Assembly (NCBI RefSeq): GCF_024713945.1
Contig: NC_134685.1
Coordinates: 1,054,001-1,118,000, forward strand
From: Dermatophagoides farinae
Lineage: Eukaryota > Arthropoda > Arachnida > Sarcoptiformes > Pyroglyphidae
Length of the DNA stretch: 64,000 nucleotides
Direction: 5' to 3'
Both the position numbers and the translations under genes were made by a program. Positions within the stretch are counted from its first letter, which is position 1. Each line of letters starts with the position of its first letter. Shown piece after piece: positions 11,500-25,500 of this stretch. Under the pieces are notes generated by a model. It had not been told where the DNA came from. It saw nothing but the letters and a program-made list of their open reading frames with translations, and searched no databases.

Positions 11500-12624
11500 A
11501 CAAAAAAAATAAACTCAAAGAATGAAATTAATCAACAATTCAAATTGGAAAAAAAATCAATCAATCGATTCAACATTATGCATGATGAATCATGTATCAT
11601 CAATATGTGAACCAAGATATGATTCGAATGTCTGTTCAACTGTTGGCAAACAAAACGAAAAAAAAAACGTGAAAAAAGTTAGAACAAAAAAACGGTTAAA
11701 TCAACATACGTTTATCGAACACCATCAACATTCATATTTTATATCTCAAGTCTTATAGTAAAATTGAGCTAGGTCTTTGGAATTTACACTTGTTGCTTTG
11801 TGTTTTTTGTTTCTGGTCTATAATCAACAAATGATGATGATGATGATGATAAACAAATTATGATTTGCGGGCGTGTGTATCAGAGTGTGTGTGTTTGTGT
11901 TTGTGTATGATACGTTACTCAGTTTAGTTTTAGTTTATTTTTAGCTGAAAAAAATACTTATACTTATTATTTATTGCTTACAAGAGCATCAAATCTGCAA
12001 TGTGTATGTGAGTGGATGGATGGATGGATGGATGTGAAAGAGAAAAAGAGTGGAAAAGAATGTGTGTGTGTGTGATGAACGAATTTTGTTGAGCCGAATC
12101 ATCGATCCCGATTTGAATTTTGAAATCGAAAATTGAAAATCAATCAATCAATGTTTATGGGGTTAGTTTAGAATTGATGATCATTCATTATTATTGAAGA
12201 GATTCAATGGTGTTAAGGAAATACTCGGGGCTTTGAAGTATAAGTTGTTGCAAAATATTATGGATTAAATCATGGCCAAATGTTCTTCACATTCACAATC
12301 ATGTACGAATTTGATTTTTAGAATTTCTAGTTTACCACAAAAATAAAACAGTTTATCGTTTGTTTTCCGGAATATTTTTTTTTCTCGAATTTTGTGAAGA
12401 AAAAAAAATTTTTTATTTTTAATTCAATAGATGTCGCTTGTAATCCATTTAAGAATAAATGGGGAAAATTTCTAGTAAATTTTATTCCAAGTTGACACGT
12501 GTATTTGAGTAAAATTATTTCGGAAAATCTATTTTTTTTTCAGTATTGTTGTGGACTATTTACCGGCGAGGATTCATTGAAAGAGAAAAAAAAAAACGAT
12601 CGTCATCGACGGTTATTGAAAACA
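11500..12624. other. Divergent intergenic region (tropomyosin distal exon / RPN2)
   Basis: Promoters for the distal tropomyosin exon (minus) and ribophorin II (plus) are expected here. Visible content is simple repeat: ATG repeat at about 11832-11850, GT runs at about 11885-11905 and 12062-12074, and a GGAT repeat at about 12014-12033. No gene seen. Confidence 0.45.
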
Positions 12625-14702
12625 ATGTCATTCCGACAATTTATATTCATCCTATTATTAGTTGGTCATTTGTTTATATTGATCTTGGCCAATGGTAACC
12701 ATGAACCAACAATCAGTCTAACGGATGGTGATAAATTACGACTACGAAAAATTATCGAATTAAAAACACCATTATCGGCAAATACATTGGCCAATATTTA
12801 CTACAATATTAATCTCAAATTTCATCTAGATAAATCGGTATCTGAATCGCAGAAAATATGTGATCATATCAAAAAAGATTCCGGTGAAACAATCGAATCG
12901 ATTTATTATCAAACATCGATCGCCAAACTGCTTACCGGTTGTCAATTGGATACGACAAAATTGGCCACAAAATTACAATCATTGATTAAAAATGATTTGA
13001 CCGTTATGGATGTTTATCGTGCTGGATTAGCATTGGCAAATATGGGCAAACCATTAGATTCAACGAAATTTCCTCGATTATTAATTGAAGCCTTGAAACG
13101 TGAAGATACATTATTGAATACTGGATTAGCATTTCAATTGGCATCGAAATTTGCTAAACCACAGGATCAGAATCAATTCGTTGAGAAGATGGCCGATGTT
13201 ATTGTACAAGCGGATGAAGTGAATGGAAAATATCTTCAATTCGAAGGTGGTTTAGGTGTTTCATCGGCTGTCATTCGTGGTGTCTATCAATTGGCCACCG
13301 CTGTCAATAAATCCGTTGGTATAACTGCAGCTCAGGCAATGAAATTTGTAAACTATTTCCTATCACGTAAATATGTTCTCACACCGAAAGGTGCATCCGA
13401 AGTGATCGAAACATTGGCATTATTCACCAATAATAAATATCACATTCCATATATGATTACCAAATTTGGATCATCCTCTTTATCGGCAAATGATAATCCT
13501 GTACTGACATTGAAAATAACAAATGTTCTTGGTGAATCTGTTGGTCCGGTAACCGTTACCGGTGCATCATTGTCATTGAATAAAGATAAAAACAATGCAA
13601 TAATGAAGAATATTCAATTCAAATCAGTCGAAGGTGATAGTACATTGTTTGCATATGATTTTTTCAAAGATAAAAGTACATTATCATTGGCATCTGGTTT
13701 CTATACGTTAACTGTGAATGTTTCACCACAAAAATCTGATTCAAGAATTCTTGGCAATACCGGCATTACAATCGGTTTAAGTGTATTGACACAGATTAAA
13801 ATTGATGATGCTGAATTGACCATAACGGATGCTGATGTTGGTACGAAAACTTTTGGGTAAGTTTTTTTTTGTTGTTGGTTACATTGAAATTCAATCATTA
13901 ATCGATTTTTTTCCTAGTCTCATTTATCCAACATCATTGGATCAATTGATCGATGTTGATTATCTGCAACGTATTCAATTGAAATTTCAGATAAAAGATT
14001 CCCAAAATGATAAACCTGTCCGTGTACATCAGTCATTTGTTCGATTCTATCATATGGATACTAAACAAGAAATAACTTTTGTTTCGGAATTGGATTCAAC
14101 TGGTTTTCATAAAGTCGATCTAAATCTTCCAGCACGTTCAAAAGATTTTAATGAACTTTCGGGTAAATATCAATTGGATCTATATATTGGTGATCCATTG
14201 ATTATTGAAGCTACAAGCTGGAAAATTGTTATGATTAATCTACAATTTGGTTCATCATCATCATCAGCAAATGGACTGGCTACCACTATGCATCGTAAAG
14301 AATATTCACCGAAACCAGAAATTAAACATATATTCCGTGAACAAGATAAACGTCCACATGCAATGGTATCGAATTTTTTCACAATATTAGCATTATTACC
14401 ATTGCTTGGTTTGTTTGTTGCAGTAAGTATCATTTGATATTTGATAATGATTATTCTACATTTTCTTTTTTTTTGTTTCTTTCATTTAGTGGTTCAAAAT
14501 TGGTATCAATTTATCGGATTTTCAATTTTCATTATCGGCATTATTATTCCATGGCAGTGTTGCAGCCATATTTCTACTATATGTTTGTTTCTTTCTCAAA
14601 TTGAACATGTTTCAAACTATCAAATATTTGGCTGGTTTAAGTGCCATTGCCTATCTAAGTGGACATTCATTATTGTCAAGATTGATTCGAAGTAAAAAAT
14701 GA
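12625..14702 (+). CDS. RPN2: Ribophorin II, oligosaccharyltransferase subunit
   Basis: This is an ER-membrane subunit of the oligosaccharyltransferase complex that N-glycosylates nascent proteins. Exons 12625..13856, 13918..14422 and 14490..14702 join in frame to 649 residues. The start MSFRQFIFILLLVGHLFILI is a signal peptide; a longer upstream open frame exists but the signal peptide decides the start. The large lumenal part carries SIYYQTSIAKLLTGC, VNGKYLQFEGGLGVSSAV, LKITNVLGES and the conserved HIFREQDKRPHAMVSNFFT, which precedes the membrane region as in human RPN2 (HLFREPEKRPPTVVSNTFT). The last exon encodes membrane helices (WFKIGINLSDFQF, LNMFQTIKYLAGL) and ends RSKK, a basic cytosolic tail. 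An AATAAA is at 14745-14750. Length is close to the human protein (about 631). Confidence 0.95.
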
Positions 14703-15236
14703 ATGGAAATTTTTTTTTTTAAAAAAATATAAATATTAAACGTAAATAAAAAAAAATTATACTACACGTGTTGTATGTGTGTGTTCCAATTGGATCTTTG
14801 TTTGTTCTCATATATATAATTTTTATTATCAAAATCACCATGGTAACTGGATGATGGCCAATGTTTTGAATTTGTTTTGAAACTACTTGTGATTCACTTT
14901 CGATCCAAAAAAAAAACAACAACAACAACAACAGTCATTGAAGAATAAAACGAAACAAACGTTTTTTAAAAAGAAACAAGACCTTCGATAATCGATTCCT
15001 TTTGATAGATTTTTCTTCAAATTTCGATTTTTCCCCTGACATACACACACAACCGAATCTCCGTACAAGGGGGGGGGGCAAAAAAAAATTACCTTCAAAT
15101 CGTTCGAATCAAAGTCTTTTTTTTCCATTGCACATTTGTTGTTGTTTTTTTTTATTCATTCACCTTATATTTAACTACACTAATTAAATAGTAGTAGCAA
15201 GTAGTACGACGGTGATGATAACAAACAAAACAAAAA
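14703..15236. other. Intergenic region between RPN2 and TMEM107
   Basis: This holds the RPN2 poly(A) signal (14745-14750), an AAC repeat (about 14919-14934) and a G-run at 15069-15077. No further gene seen. Confidence 0.45.
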
Positions 15237-16524
15237 ATGAAATGGATAATATCCTTACGTTTTATATCGCTTGTGGCACATTTAGTCCTTGTCATTTTAT
15301 TTATATCGAATCGTGTAAGTATAATTATAAATTATTTGAGTAGAAAAAAAAGAGAAAGTGATCAAGTCTGAAGAAGATTTGAAGATCATCATCATCATTA
15401 TCATCGAATTTAATTTTTCAATGTCAATCTAATTAATATTAATGACATTCCGTTTGCTTCTTTTTCTTTTTTGTTTGTTTGTTTTTTTTTGTCCGAATAT
15501 TCTCTGCTTGGTTCCTGTTTATTTATTATCATCATTTTTTTTGATGACGTCGATGATGATATATTAATCATTTGACATCTTTACTTTTTGAATTTGAAAT
15601 AAAAAATTTTTTTTTTGTGTTGTGTTTCCATTTCATATATATACAGGATTATAATGTACGGCTATGTTTATCATGGAATCATAGTGATAAGGAATATTGG
15701 TCAAAAGATTATGAGTACGTTATCTATGAATAATAAAACATTTTTTCCTTTTTTTTGAGTGTTCCATTCGATTTTCAACGATACTAAAGTAATTTCTTTT
15801 TTTTCATTTATTTCTGTTCTATGTTTATCATCGCTATCGATACGATCGATCGATTGATCGATTGATTTTGATGAATAATAACATGGTCATTCATCATCAA
15901 ATTCATGTGTACTTGTCTTGTTTTAATCAACAACAACCTATCTATGGAATGTGGAACTATGTCTCTTTGGGCACGCGTTTTTTATTTTCTTTCTTTTTTT
16001 TCTTCACCAATGATGATAATGATAATGATCATGGCTGTGGTTGATCATGGTTAATGATAATAATAATAATGATAATGATGGTGATGTAAAAAAAAAAAAA
16101 AAGATTGGTAGTTGGACTGTCCCTGTCGATCGTATTACTAATACTTGAACTATTATCATTCATTACTGGCATTACGATGATACATGCTAAACAGACATTA
16201 TTTTGTAAGTATTAAATTTTGACATTTTTTTTCCTTTATTTTTTAAACAAACCCAAAAGTATGTTTGGTTTTTTTTTCTATTTCCACATCAATTTATCAA
16301 CAGATGACAATTTTTCCTTTTCATTTTTTTATTTTCTTACAACAGCATTTTGTATCCATACATTTGGTACAATAACATTAACATCATTCATAATGGATGG
16401 CTGGGAATGTCAACTATTTTGGTGGCTATTTACAATTACAATTTTCGTACCATTTTTAACCGAATCCATAATAATGATACATACTATTCTATTGTTGTAT
16501 AATACAAATCTAACCTATAGATAA
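15237..16524 (+). CDS. TMEM107: Transmembrane protein 107, ciliary transition zone
   Basis: This four-helix membrane protein of the MKS module at the ciliary transition zone controls which proteins enter the cilium. Exons 15237..15314, 15647..15714, 16104..16204 and 16346..16524 join in frame to 141 residues; human is 140. The exons are too small and spread out to show as one reading frame, so the gene is easy to miss. Recognisable blocks are RFISLVAHLVLVILFISNRD (human RFLTLLAHLVVVITLFWSRD), LVVGLSLSIVLLILELLSFI, and SFIMDGWECQLFWWLF (human SFFIFERWECTTYWYIF). The ending is LLLYNTNLTYR. In mites, motile cilia are absent but sensory neurons have ciliated dendrites, so a sensory role is likely (inference). 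Confidence 0.88.
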
Positions 16525-19500
16525 GTAGTAGTAGTAGTAATTTGATTTAAATCAAATGAGGTCAAAACATAAAAAACTAATTAAAGTCAAAAACAAAAAA
16601 AAAAAAAAAAAATTTTGAAACCATCATCATCATCATCCAGTGGACCAGCTGGATCTTGTTATTGTTGATGATAATAAAAAAAAAAAAATTATTACACCAC
16701 CAGCATAATGATAATGAATTGAATCCAATGAAAATGTGGAAAATGTTGCTGTTGTTGTTGTTCCAAATAGACAGACGCAATAGGACTTGTTGCACAAAAT
16801 GTATTTGATGAAGATTTGATAAATTACAATCACCAATCACTACGACTACTATACCACCACCATCATCATCATCATCATCAATTCATGGCCAAACAACCAT
16901 TGTCAAGCATCAATGGCTACATGGTCATCATCATCATCATCATGAAAAATTCAAGGATCCTGAATATATAGTCCAATCGTCCAAGTTTTTTTTTTTGTTC
17001 AACATTTTCATCAACGACAGCAACACTTTTTTTTTCCTTCTTGTGTGCCAATCAATTTGACCCAGCCAACCAACCCAACCAACCAACCAACCAACCAACA
17101 ACCAAACCAACCAAGCCATGTATATGTAAAAAGATCCTCTTTATAAAATGCCAATTTCAATCCAACATACTAATGTGTCATCCATATTATAAATCGAAAA
17201 TGGCAAAAAGCCAAATGAAAAAAAAACCAGTCGTACAGAGATAAAGAGAGGTCTCCTATGGCGTTTGTATGTGTGTGTGTGTGTGTGTGACCATGTCCAA
17301 AAAAAAAAAAAACATCGACATCGACATCAAAAAATAACGAAGTGTACACACACACACATAAATAAAAACAACGAAAAGAAAAAGAGAGAGAATTGTCTCT
17401 TTTGTATATGAATGTCATCCACATTCAGTTTGGTTTCAATTATTTTGTTGTTGTTGGTCTATTTATTTTTCTCATTCTCTCCATCTCTATCAATATCTCT
17501 TCTGCTATATTTGTTTATTTGGATCCATCATGCTACCACAGCTACAACTATACAAACTATGGTTCATATACACACACAGAGACCAGCAAATGATGAAAAT
17601 ATCATTTTTTTTTTTCATTGACGCGTTTCCTGAAATAAAACACGCACACACAGACATACAAACTGCACGATATTGAATTATAGATCCTTGTACTTTGTGT
17701 GTGTGTGTGTCATATTGTCAAAATGATGCTGTTTTTTTTTGTTTTGAACAACAACAACAACAACAAAAATGTCAACTTTATATGGGGAGTTTTATTTTCA
17801 TTTACGTATGGATAGAGAGCGCCACACACACAACACACACACGCGCGCACGTTTCAAATTCCGGTATTCATCAGCATGTAAGAAACAAAAATGACATAAA
17901 TTCATAACTGACTGAATCCAGGGACATTTAATTTTTTTTTCTGGTCTTTTGAAAAATTCAGGTGTGTGTGTGTGTATGCGGGAAAAAAACCAACCACACC
18001 CAAATTTTATCCAGACGAACCGGACGAAATTTTTTTTTTTTTTGTTCCAAGTTCCAAGTTTTTTTTTGTTGGGCAGGGATCATGTTTTTTTCTGGTTTTT
18101 ACAAAATTTCTCTTTATGGTTGGTTTTTCTATTCCTAGAATTCAATTTGGATCAGTCTATATCCGTAGTGTGTGTGTGTGTGTGTGTGCAAGTATTTGGG
18201 CCGGACCAAATACCATATCATCATCATCATCATCATGATGAATTGAAAATAGAAAAAAAAAATTATTGAAACATGCGCATCTAGTACACATATATTCTAT
18301 GTGTGTGTGTGGACCTTTAAGTTATATGATGATGATGATGATGATTACCATTGAAATTTTCAGGTTTTTTTTTTGTTTGTCTTTGGCTAAATACCCTATG
18401 ACGTCGACAATAATGATCATGAACTTCGGGCGAGTCTTTTTTCTTTTTTTATTACTCTTACATAACACACACACACCATACACATGCATGAATGCATTAG
18501 ATGAAAATTCTCGGGGATCATCTGGTATCTAAAAAAAAAATTTTTTTTTTTGTCCGTTCAAGAACAGGTTCTTTGGATGGTTGATACATGGTTGGTTGAT
18601 CGTTGTCTTTATGTTAAAAAAAAGATCATTATATACCTAGCTTGTGTGTGTGTGTGTGAAAAGGTAAACACACACAAAGTATGTTCGTTCCGGTTTATCC
18701 TTTTTTTTTTGTTTCTTTCAAATTTCAGGTTAGATTCAGGTCCGAGGTTACTCTCTTTTTTTTCTTGAAGCTAGGAATGTATTTTGTTGATTATTGATAA
18801 TGGCTGCCTGCTGCTGCTGCTGCTGATGATGATGATGATGTTGCTACTCCTCTAATGCTCTGTCATTCGGGTTCGAATATTTGAATTCAAAATGAGGAGG
18901 AAACTTTGGCGTTTTGTCGTCATTTATAGTCGTCGTCGTCATCGTCGTCGTTTTTTTCTTTTTGGCTTTGATTTCGGTTACATTGGTTTCTATTATTGGT
19001 ATATCGGGTATATATTTTGTGCATGTATGTGTGTGTGTGTGTGTGTTGTTTGTATGCACTAAAAATTAGTTGATAATATTTTGAGTATCGTTTGGGTCGA
19101 CGTACTCTCTTTTTCTTGTATTTTTATCTCTTTGGTCGACTCTACGGGTCGGTAGTTTGTTTGGCCATATTGTGTCGGTATTATTTTTCTATTATATTTA
19201 CAAGACAGTTGGGGATCATTCATGCCTTACCAATGATGATGATGATGATGATGGTGATGAATAAACAAAATAAACGAAACGGATGGTAAAATAAAAAAAA
19301 AGGAAAAGAAATTTTCCACAAGTTCTCTCGCTGGGTTGAATAATTCAGTATTTTTTTTTCCTGGCAACTTGACAACGAAAAATAGTAGTAGTACATCACG
19401 ACCAAATATTCACAATTATAGCTGTTTGGGCTAGGACAACAACAACAACAACAACAACGAAAAAAAACGATAGAAACAAACCGAAAAGAATATTCTGGGC

Positions 19501-22500
19501 ACCTACATTCATTATCATTGGGGTCAATTCTATTGCTTGGTTTTTTTTCGAAACAATTTCAAATGGTCGAATGATGGTGGTGATGATGATGATGATGATG
19601 ATGATGATTGGGTCCCAAATTATCGTCATAGTCATATATAGAATAAAAATGACGACAGGTGTTTTTTCTTTTTGTGTTTGTGAAATTAAAAAAAAAAAAA
19701 AAAATACAGCACATCGACAGGTGTCCATACACATATAATTGATATATGACGGTGGCAATCTGTTTTTCATTTTTCATTTTTTTTTCTGGACAAATCATTC
19801 GAATTCGAATGTTTGGAAAAAAAAATTTATTCCTCGCATACAACTATTTTGACATCAATGACATCAACTTCCTAAAAATATTATGTCCACAAAAGTCGTA
19901 TTCGAATTCGAATGAACTTTCAACATTTTTGTTTTTGTTGCACTTGAAGAATGATAAAAAAAAATACGATCTTTTCATCTTCATCATTCAAGACATTCGT
20001 TTCATTCTCAAGAGAGAGAGACAGACCCTAAAATGTGCATTTATAATAAGTGTTATTATATCACAGAGAGTCACAAAGTCAGAGTTCATTCGAGGTCATA
20101 GGATTTTTTTTTTCTTTTTTTTTGGAAACTTTTCTTGTCAGATTGGTTGGTTTTTCACAATCACTCGTTCATTCATTCAAATCAAATGCCTAGAAATATA
20201 TTGGGGATGTTAAAATTGGTTATAAGTTAATGGTGGAATACTATAAGGGGGTATATATCATAGAATGCCGATAAGGATGCTAAACTGACAACATTGATAT
20301 AGATAGAAATAGAAATAGAGATAGACCATGGTCAGGTCCCTAAAATGTGGTTTGGTCGGTCGAATCGATTCGACTGGTCGATTTTTCATGGACGACCTTA
20401 ACAAACAACAACAACAACTATATCGTGTGTGTGTGTGTTGTTGGGTTCAATCGAATGGCTGCCATTTTGGGCTAGTCCGTTTACAAGCACATCAAATCAC
20501 ATCACATCAATTCAAACAACAAGATTCTAGTCCCCATATGATAGTAGCAATACTATTAGTATACTAGTAGTTATTAATAGCAAATGGCCGCATCAATTTT
20601 TTTTTCGTTTTCAATTTTCAAAGAGATGATGGGCCAAAGAGAATCGTTTGTTCATCAAATGTTCATGACCTATGTACTTTGGGAGTGGCCGATATATAAA
20701 AACAAAAGGCAGGCCATTGTATGTATGTATGTCAGGATGTATACCAAGAATAGATATGGTCCAGAAATAGTAAATGATCAAAAAAAAAATGATTCATTGA
20801 TTTTCAAAATGATCAACCAGTGTTATTTGTGTTGTGTGGTTATGATTGGAAACAAAAAAAAAACGTAGGTAGTAATTGAAATTGAAACAACATTCAATTT
20901 CAATGAAACCTAGTCATCAAGGAAAATAAAAAATGAGGAAATGGAAATGAGAAATTTGAAGGACCTCAATCAATACACACAGTGTTTTTGGTAAGTGTAG
21001 CATTTGATGTGCCCAACCAACATCAACACACACATCATCAAAACATTCTATGATTCCTCACGACATCTCGTCTCTCTCTCTCTCTCTTTTTCTAGGATTT
21101 TCAAATTACTTGCTTCGCCTCTCCCCTACGGCCTTATTAAACCACCACACAACGACAATCAAACCAAACCGCCACCACCACCACCACCACCACTACAATA
21201 AAGTTTTTTTTTTTGCTACTCTCAAAAAGCCAAAAAAAAACAACAACAACAACTGCTGAACAAGAAAAATGATGAAATGTGTATGAATGGGAATGAATTC
21301 GAACGGCAACCAAAGATCGCGCAAACATCGAGCTCGACCAACAACAACAACAACAATACACACACAGACACACAGACAAACAAACTAAATGTGGCCATTT
21401 AATTATGGCCACGACCAAAAAAAAAACACATAAAACTGGTACTAGCTAAATAACAATCGCACCATGGCGTTTGGTATAAGGCACCACCACCACCACCACC
21501 ACCACAACAACAACCAAAATTAACAATCTTGAACGCATTATTATCCATCACATCAGCATTTTTTTTTTTTTTTTTTGGAAAAAAAAACATACACAAAAAG
21601 GAGACCAAACGCACGAACAAACGAAAAACGTATACGTATATATTATATATACACACACACGCAGAAATACAATCTAGCAAGCGTCAATATAACGTGTAAA
21701 AACGTTTTGTGTGTCTGTGTGTGTGTGTGTTGTGTATGTTTCAATAATAATGCTACGCTTGGAGAAAAAAAAAGGAACCAAGCAAGTTTCCCAAAAAAAA
21801 AAAAAAAAAAAAAATAGCGCCATTCAAATTCAAAAAAAAAAAATCCTATACATTCTTTTTCTCATTTTGTGTATACACTCCATCTGGCTCGATACATACA
21901 CGATACACGCCAAAAAAAAAAAATAAAGACTTGGCACACATGATGTTCGAAATTTCAATTTTTTCTTTATGTGCAACAAAAAAAAAAAAAAAATTCGAAT
22001 TCTTATTTTTTCCTTGGGCCCTTGATTATTTTTTGTTATAAAAATTGATTTTGTGTGTGTGTGACATATTGTGACAAGTTTTGTTTTTTGTTTTTTGCTT
22101 TTGTTATTTCATCATCATCATCATCACCATTCATCAAATAGGGTGGGTGGGTGTTGTTTTTCGTTTTGGTTTTTTTTTCTATCCATCTCTCAATTCTTCT
22201 GAGAAAAAAAAAGTGAAAATTGTCATCATCATCGATCATCGATTGATTGATCCACCATCGAATGATCAACATATATTTCGAATACATCATCACACACACA
22301 CAAGTCTCCCGGTTTTTTTGTTGTTGTTGTTGTTGTTATTTGGTTTTTTTCCTTGCTCTTGTAATGTGTGTGGTTAGTTCTATTTGGTTTGTTGTATGTG
22401 AATGTGATGTTTTTGTTATTTGAATGGTATGTTGTTGTTGTTGTTAAAGTTTATTGGGCGACTTGATCAGGATGGATGACTAAAAAAAGTGACTTGGAGT

Positions 22501-25500
22501 ATTGTTGTGTTTTGTGTATATCGACTCTTTTTTTTTCTCTAGCCAACGCCTTTACCTCGGCTTGGCTCGGTTTGTGTAATATCCTAGCTTTTTATTTCCA
22601 TTTTATAATAAATGTTGTGGTGGTAGCCTAGGACTTCTCTCTCTCTCTGCTCCCTCACTTTTTATCTTTTTTTTTCTGTAAACGTATGTGGTATGTGTGT
22701 GTGTGTTATGTAGAATGACGCGATCATCGAGTATAGTAAAGGGAAAGAGGATCCGAAGGATCCCAGTGTATGTGTGTGTGTGTGTGTGTGTAAGTTTAGC
22801 CCATCATCATCATCATCATCATTACCAATAGCCGACACATATACACACAAATTATATACAGTAACAAAGAGCCTAGAAGGCGAAAGAATGTGTTTGTGTG
22901 TGTGTGTGTGTGTATCTATTTTTCTACAGCCAAAAGGAAAAAAAAAACCTGCGCTTGGTTCGATCTTGCGCGCTATTTTATATTTTTATATATCTCAAAC
23001 AAATAGCTTGGTGGTATTCATTTATTTTTATTTTTATTTTTATTTTGGTTTTGGTTTGGGTTTGATTTTATGTTAAGTCTTGTTGAATGTTGTGTATGTA
23101 TTTCGGTTTCGTTGTCGATGTATGTGAGCTCCAATTTTTGATCCGTAAAATTCGATCAAATGATTCTCTCACTTCTTGTGACCTTCGTCATTTGTCATCA
23201 TCATTCGAATGGTTTGCCTTTGTTTTTGTTTTTGTTTTTTGTTTTTGGAACCCAAAAAAAAAATTACTAAAAAAGTGAATATTTTTTTTTCTATCTCATT
23301 CATACAGATTTTGTATTTTGGCAACGAATCCACTCAATCATTTCACAATTCTGGATCATTCAATCAATCACATAATCAACATTTGATTCGCCTTTTTATC
23401 ATCAACAAAATAAACGTGTGTGTTTGTGTTCGATTTGTGTGTGTTTGTGCGCGTGATTCATCGATCACAATGATCCAATTTTCATTATGAATTATAATCA
23501 ATATAAACATCACAAATGAATCAAATCAAATCAAATTAGTCAATCACCAATTGTGGGTATCGTTTTCTATTACATTTGCAATGTAAGTAATCTTGTATAT
23601 TTATTCATTATTATTACACACATACGCACAGACAATTGAAAAAAAAATGTCACAAGACCAGAAATGAATACAAACAAAAGTCCTTTTTTTTATCCAAATG
23701 CAAAAAAAAAAAAAATTTGTGACCAAAGAAAATTGAAACATAAAAATGCCACGCCACATATACACACTTGAATGAACACACACACACACAGAGTGAGACT
23801 TGCAATCACACACACTCAATGGTAAAAAATAATCACATTATATATTACCTGCATAAATGCACACATACATACCACATACAGGTGCGGCACCATAGATTCA
23901 AATGCAATTCATTTTTTTTTTTTTGACTTGGTTGTAGTTTTTTTTTAAAAATATATTTGGACCAAACTGGCTCGATCCAAATGACAATTGTCTTATTGTC
24001 TGTCTTTTATATATGTACAAAAAAAATGTCATTGTTTCCACTGTGTGTGTGTGTCTGTCTGTCTCGTGTCTTGTGTTTGTTATTTATTTAGAACAAAATT
24101 GTGACAAATTTTTTTGTTTCTTCAAAATGAAAATGAAACATTTCAATTCATGTACCATTTGGCTATTTTTTTTCTTCTTCTGTCATTATTCACATAGGAC
24201 ACAAACAGGCACACAAGGTTCCAAAAGAAAAAAAAATTTTCATCTAAATACCACATTAATATTTAAAAACAAAAAAAAATTAAATTTCGTTTTTGGCGCT
24301 TGGATACACACACACACAAAAGGAAAAGCTCATGTTCCAAAACAACCATGTTGGTTTGGAACACACACACATACATGAATATACTTGCATGCAAACACAT
24401 AGAGAGAGAGTATGTTAGTATGTTAACAGGTGTGTGTGTATTGCATCCTTCTAAAAAAAAATCCAAATATTTTCAATGAACATATAAAAAGCAAGAGAGA
24501 GAGAGAATGATTTTTTTTTTGAAAACATTTTTTCATTTTTAAATAAAAAGAGAAAAAGACTAATAAGTGTGTGTGTTTATTATTATGGTAGTATATATGG
24601 AAATTTTCAATGTCAAAACGAAAAAAAAAAAATTAACAAACGACTACTGTCCCTATCATGCGCGCGTGTTTAAATCTGTGTGTGGTACAATAATAATAAA
24701 TAAGTATCTTGTGTGTATTTATATAGAAATATGATCTTTTTTTTTCTTCGTATTCTGAATATTTGGGCGCCATAGAATTATTGCTCAATTCATGAACGAA
24801 ACACAAGTGGTAGAAATCCATTTATTAATGCCCCAAACTGCGTGCGTGTGTGTGTGTGTGTGTGTGTGCAAATCCCAAAAACAAAAAAAAAACAAGAAAA
24901 TCCAATGAATGAATGTACCAAATAGGAAGAAAAAGAAAGAAAAAAAATAACAGCAAGAGGGAGCAAGATAGAAAGAAACTAGAGTGTTAATAATATGAAA
25001 TGAACGTGTATATTATACATATAGGGAGCCCGATAAACATGGATTTTTTTTCTTGTTGTGTAACCTTCAAATAAAAAAAAATAACATGAAAAATCCAGCA
25101 ATGAATGAAGAAAGAAATAATGAAACAAAAATGGCAAAACGTTCCGTTTCAACAATTGTTTTGAATTTTGGTTTCTTTTGTTTTGTTTTTTTTTTTTTTT
25201 TTGGTTGATTTGGTGTGTGTCTGAAGAATGGAATATATCTATCTCTATCTTATAGCCAAATAATAGTAGTAGCCCATTATATTCAACAAGAGTTAACTTT
25301 TTTTTTGCATTTAGTTAGTGTCATCGTTGAATAAGAAGAAGGAAAAAAAACTTGTTCCTGATCATCATCATCATCATGATCATCATTATTATTACCACCG
25401 CCATCAACCATCAACCATCAGCGTGAATCATGTGTATGGTTGAATAGGACACACTCCCTCCTTTCCTCCCCAAATAAATATACAAGATGCATCCCATCAT

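Noticed and set aside
17079-17104. CCAA tandem repeats, with other regular arrays, considered as CRISPR-like arrays
   Set aside because: These are plain microsatellites with no spacers, and the genome is eukaryotic.
18866-18882. GGGTTCGAATA resembles a tRNA B-box
   Set aside because: No matching A-box or cloverleaf arms could be drawn around it, so no tRNA is claimed.
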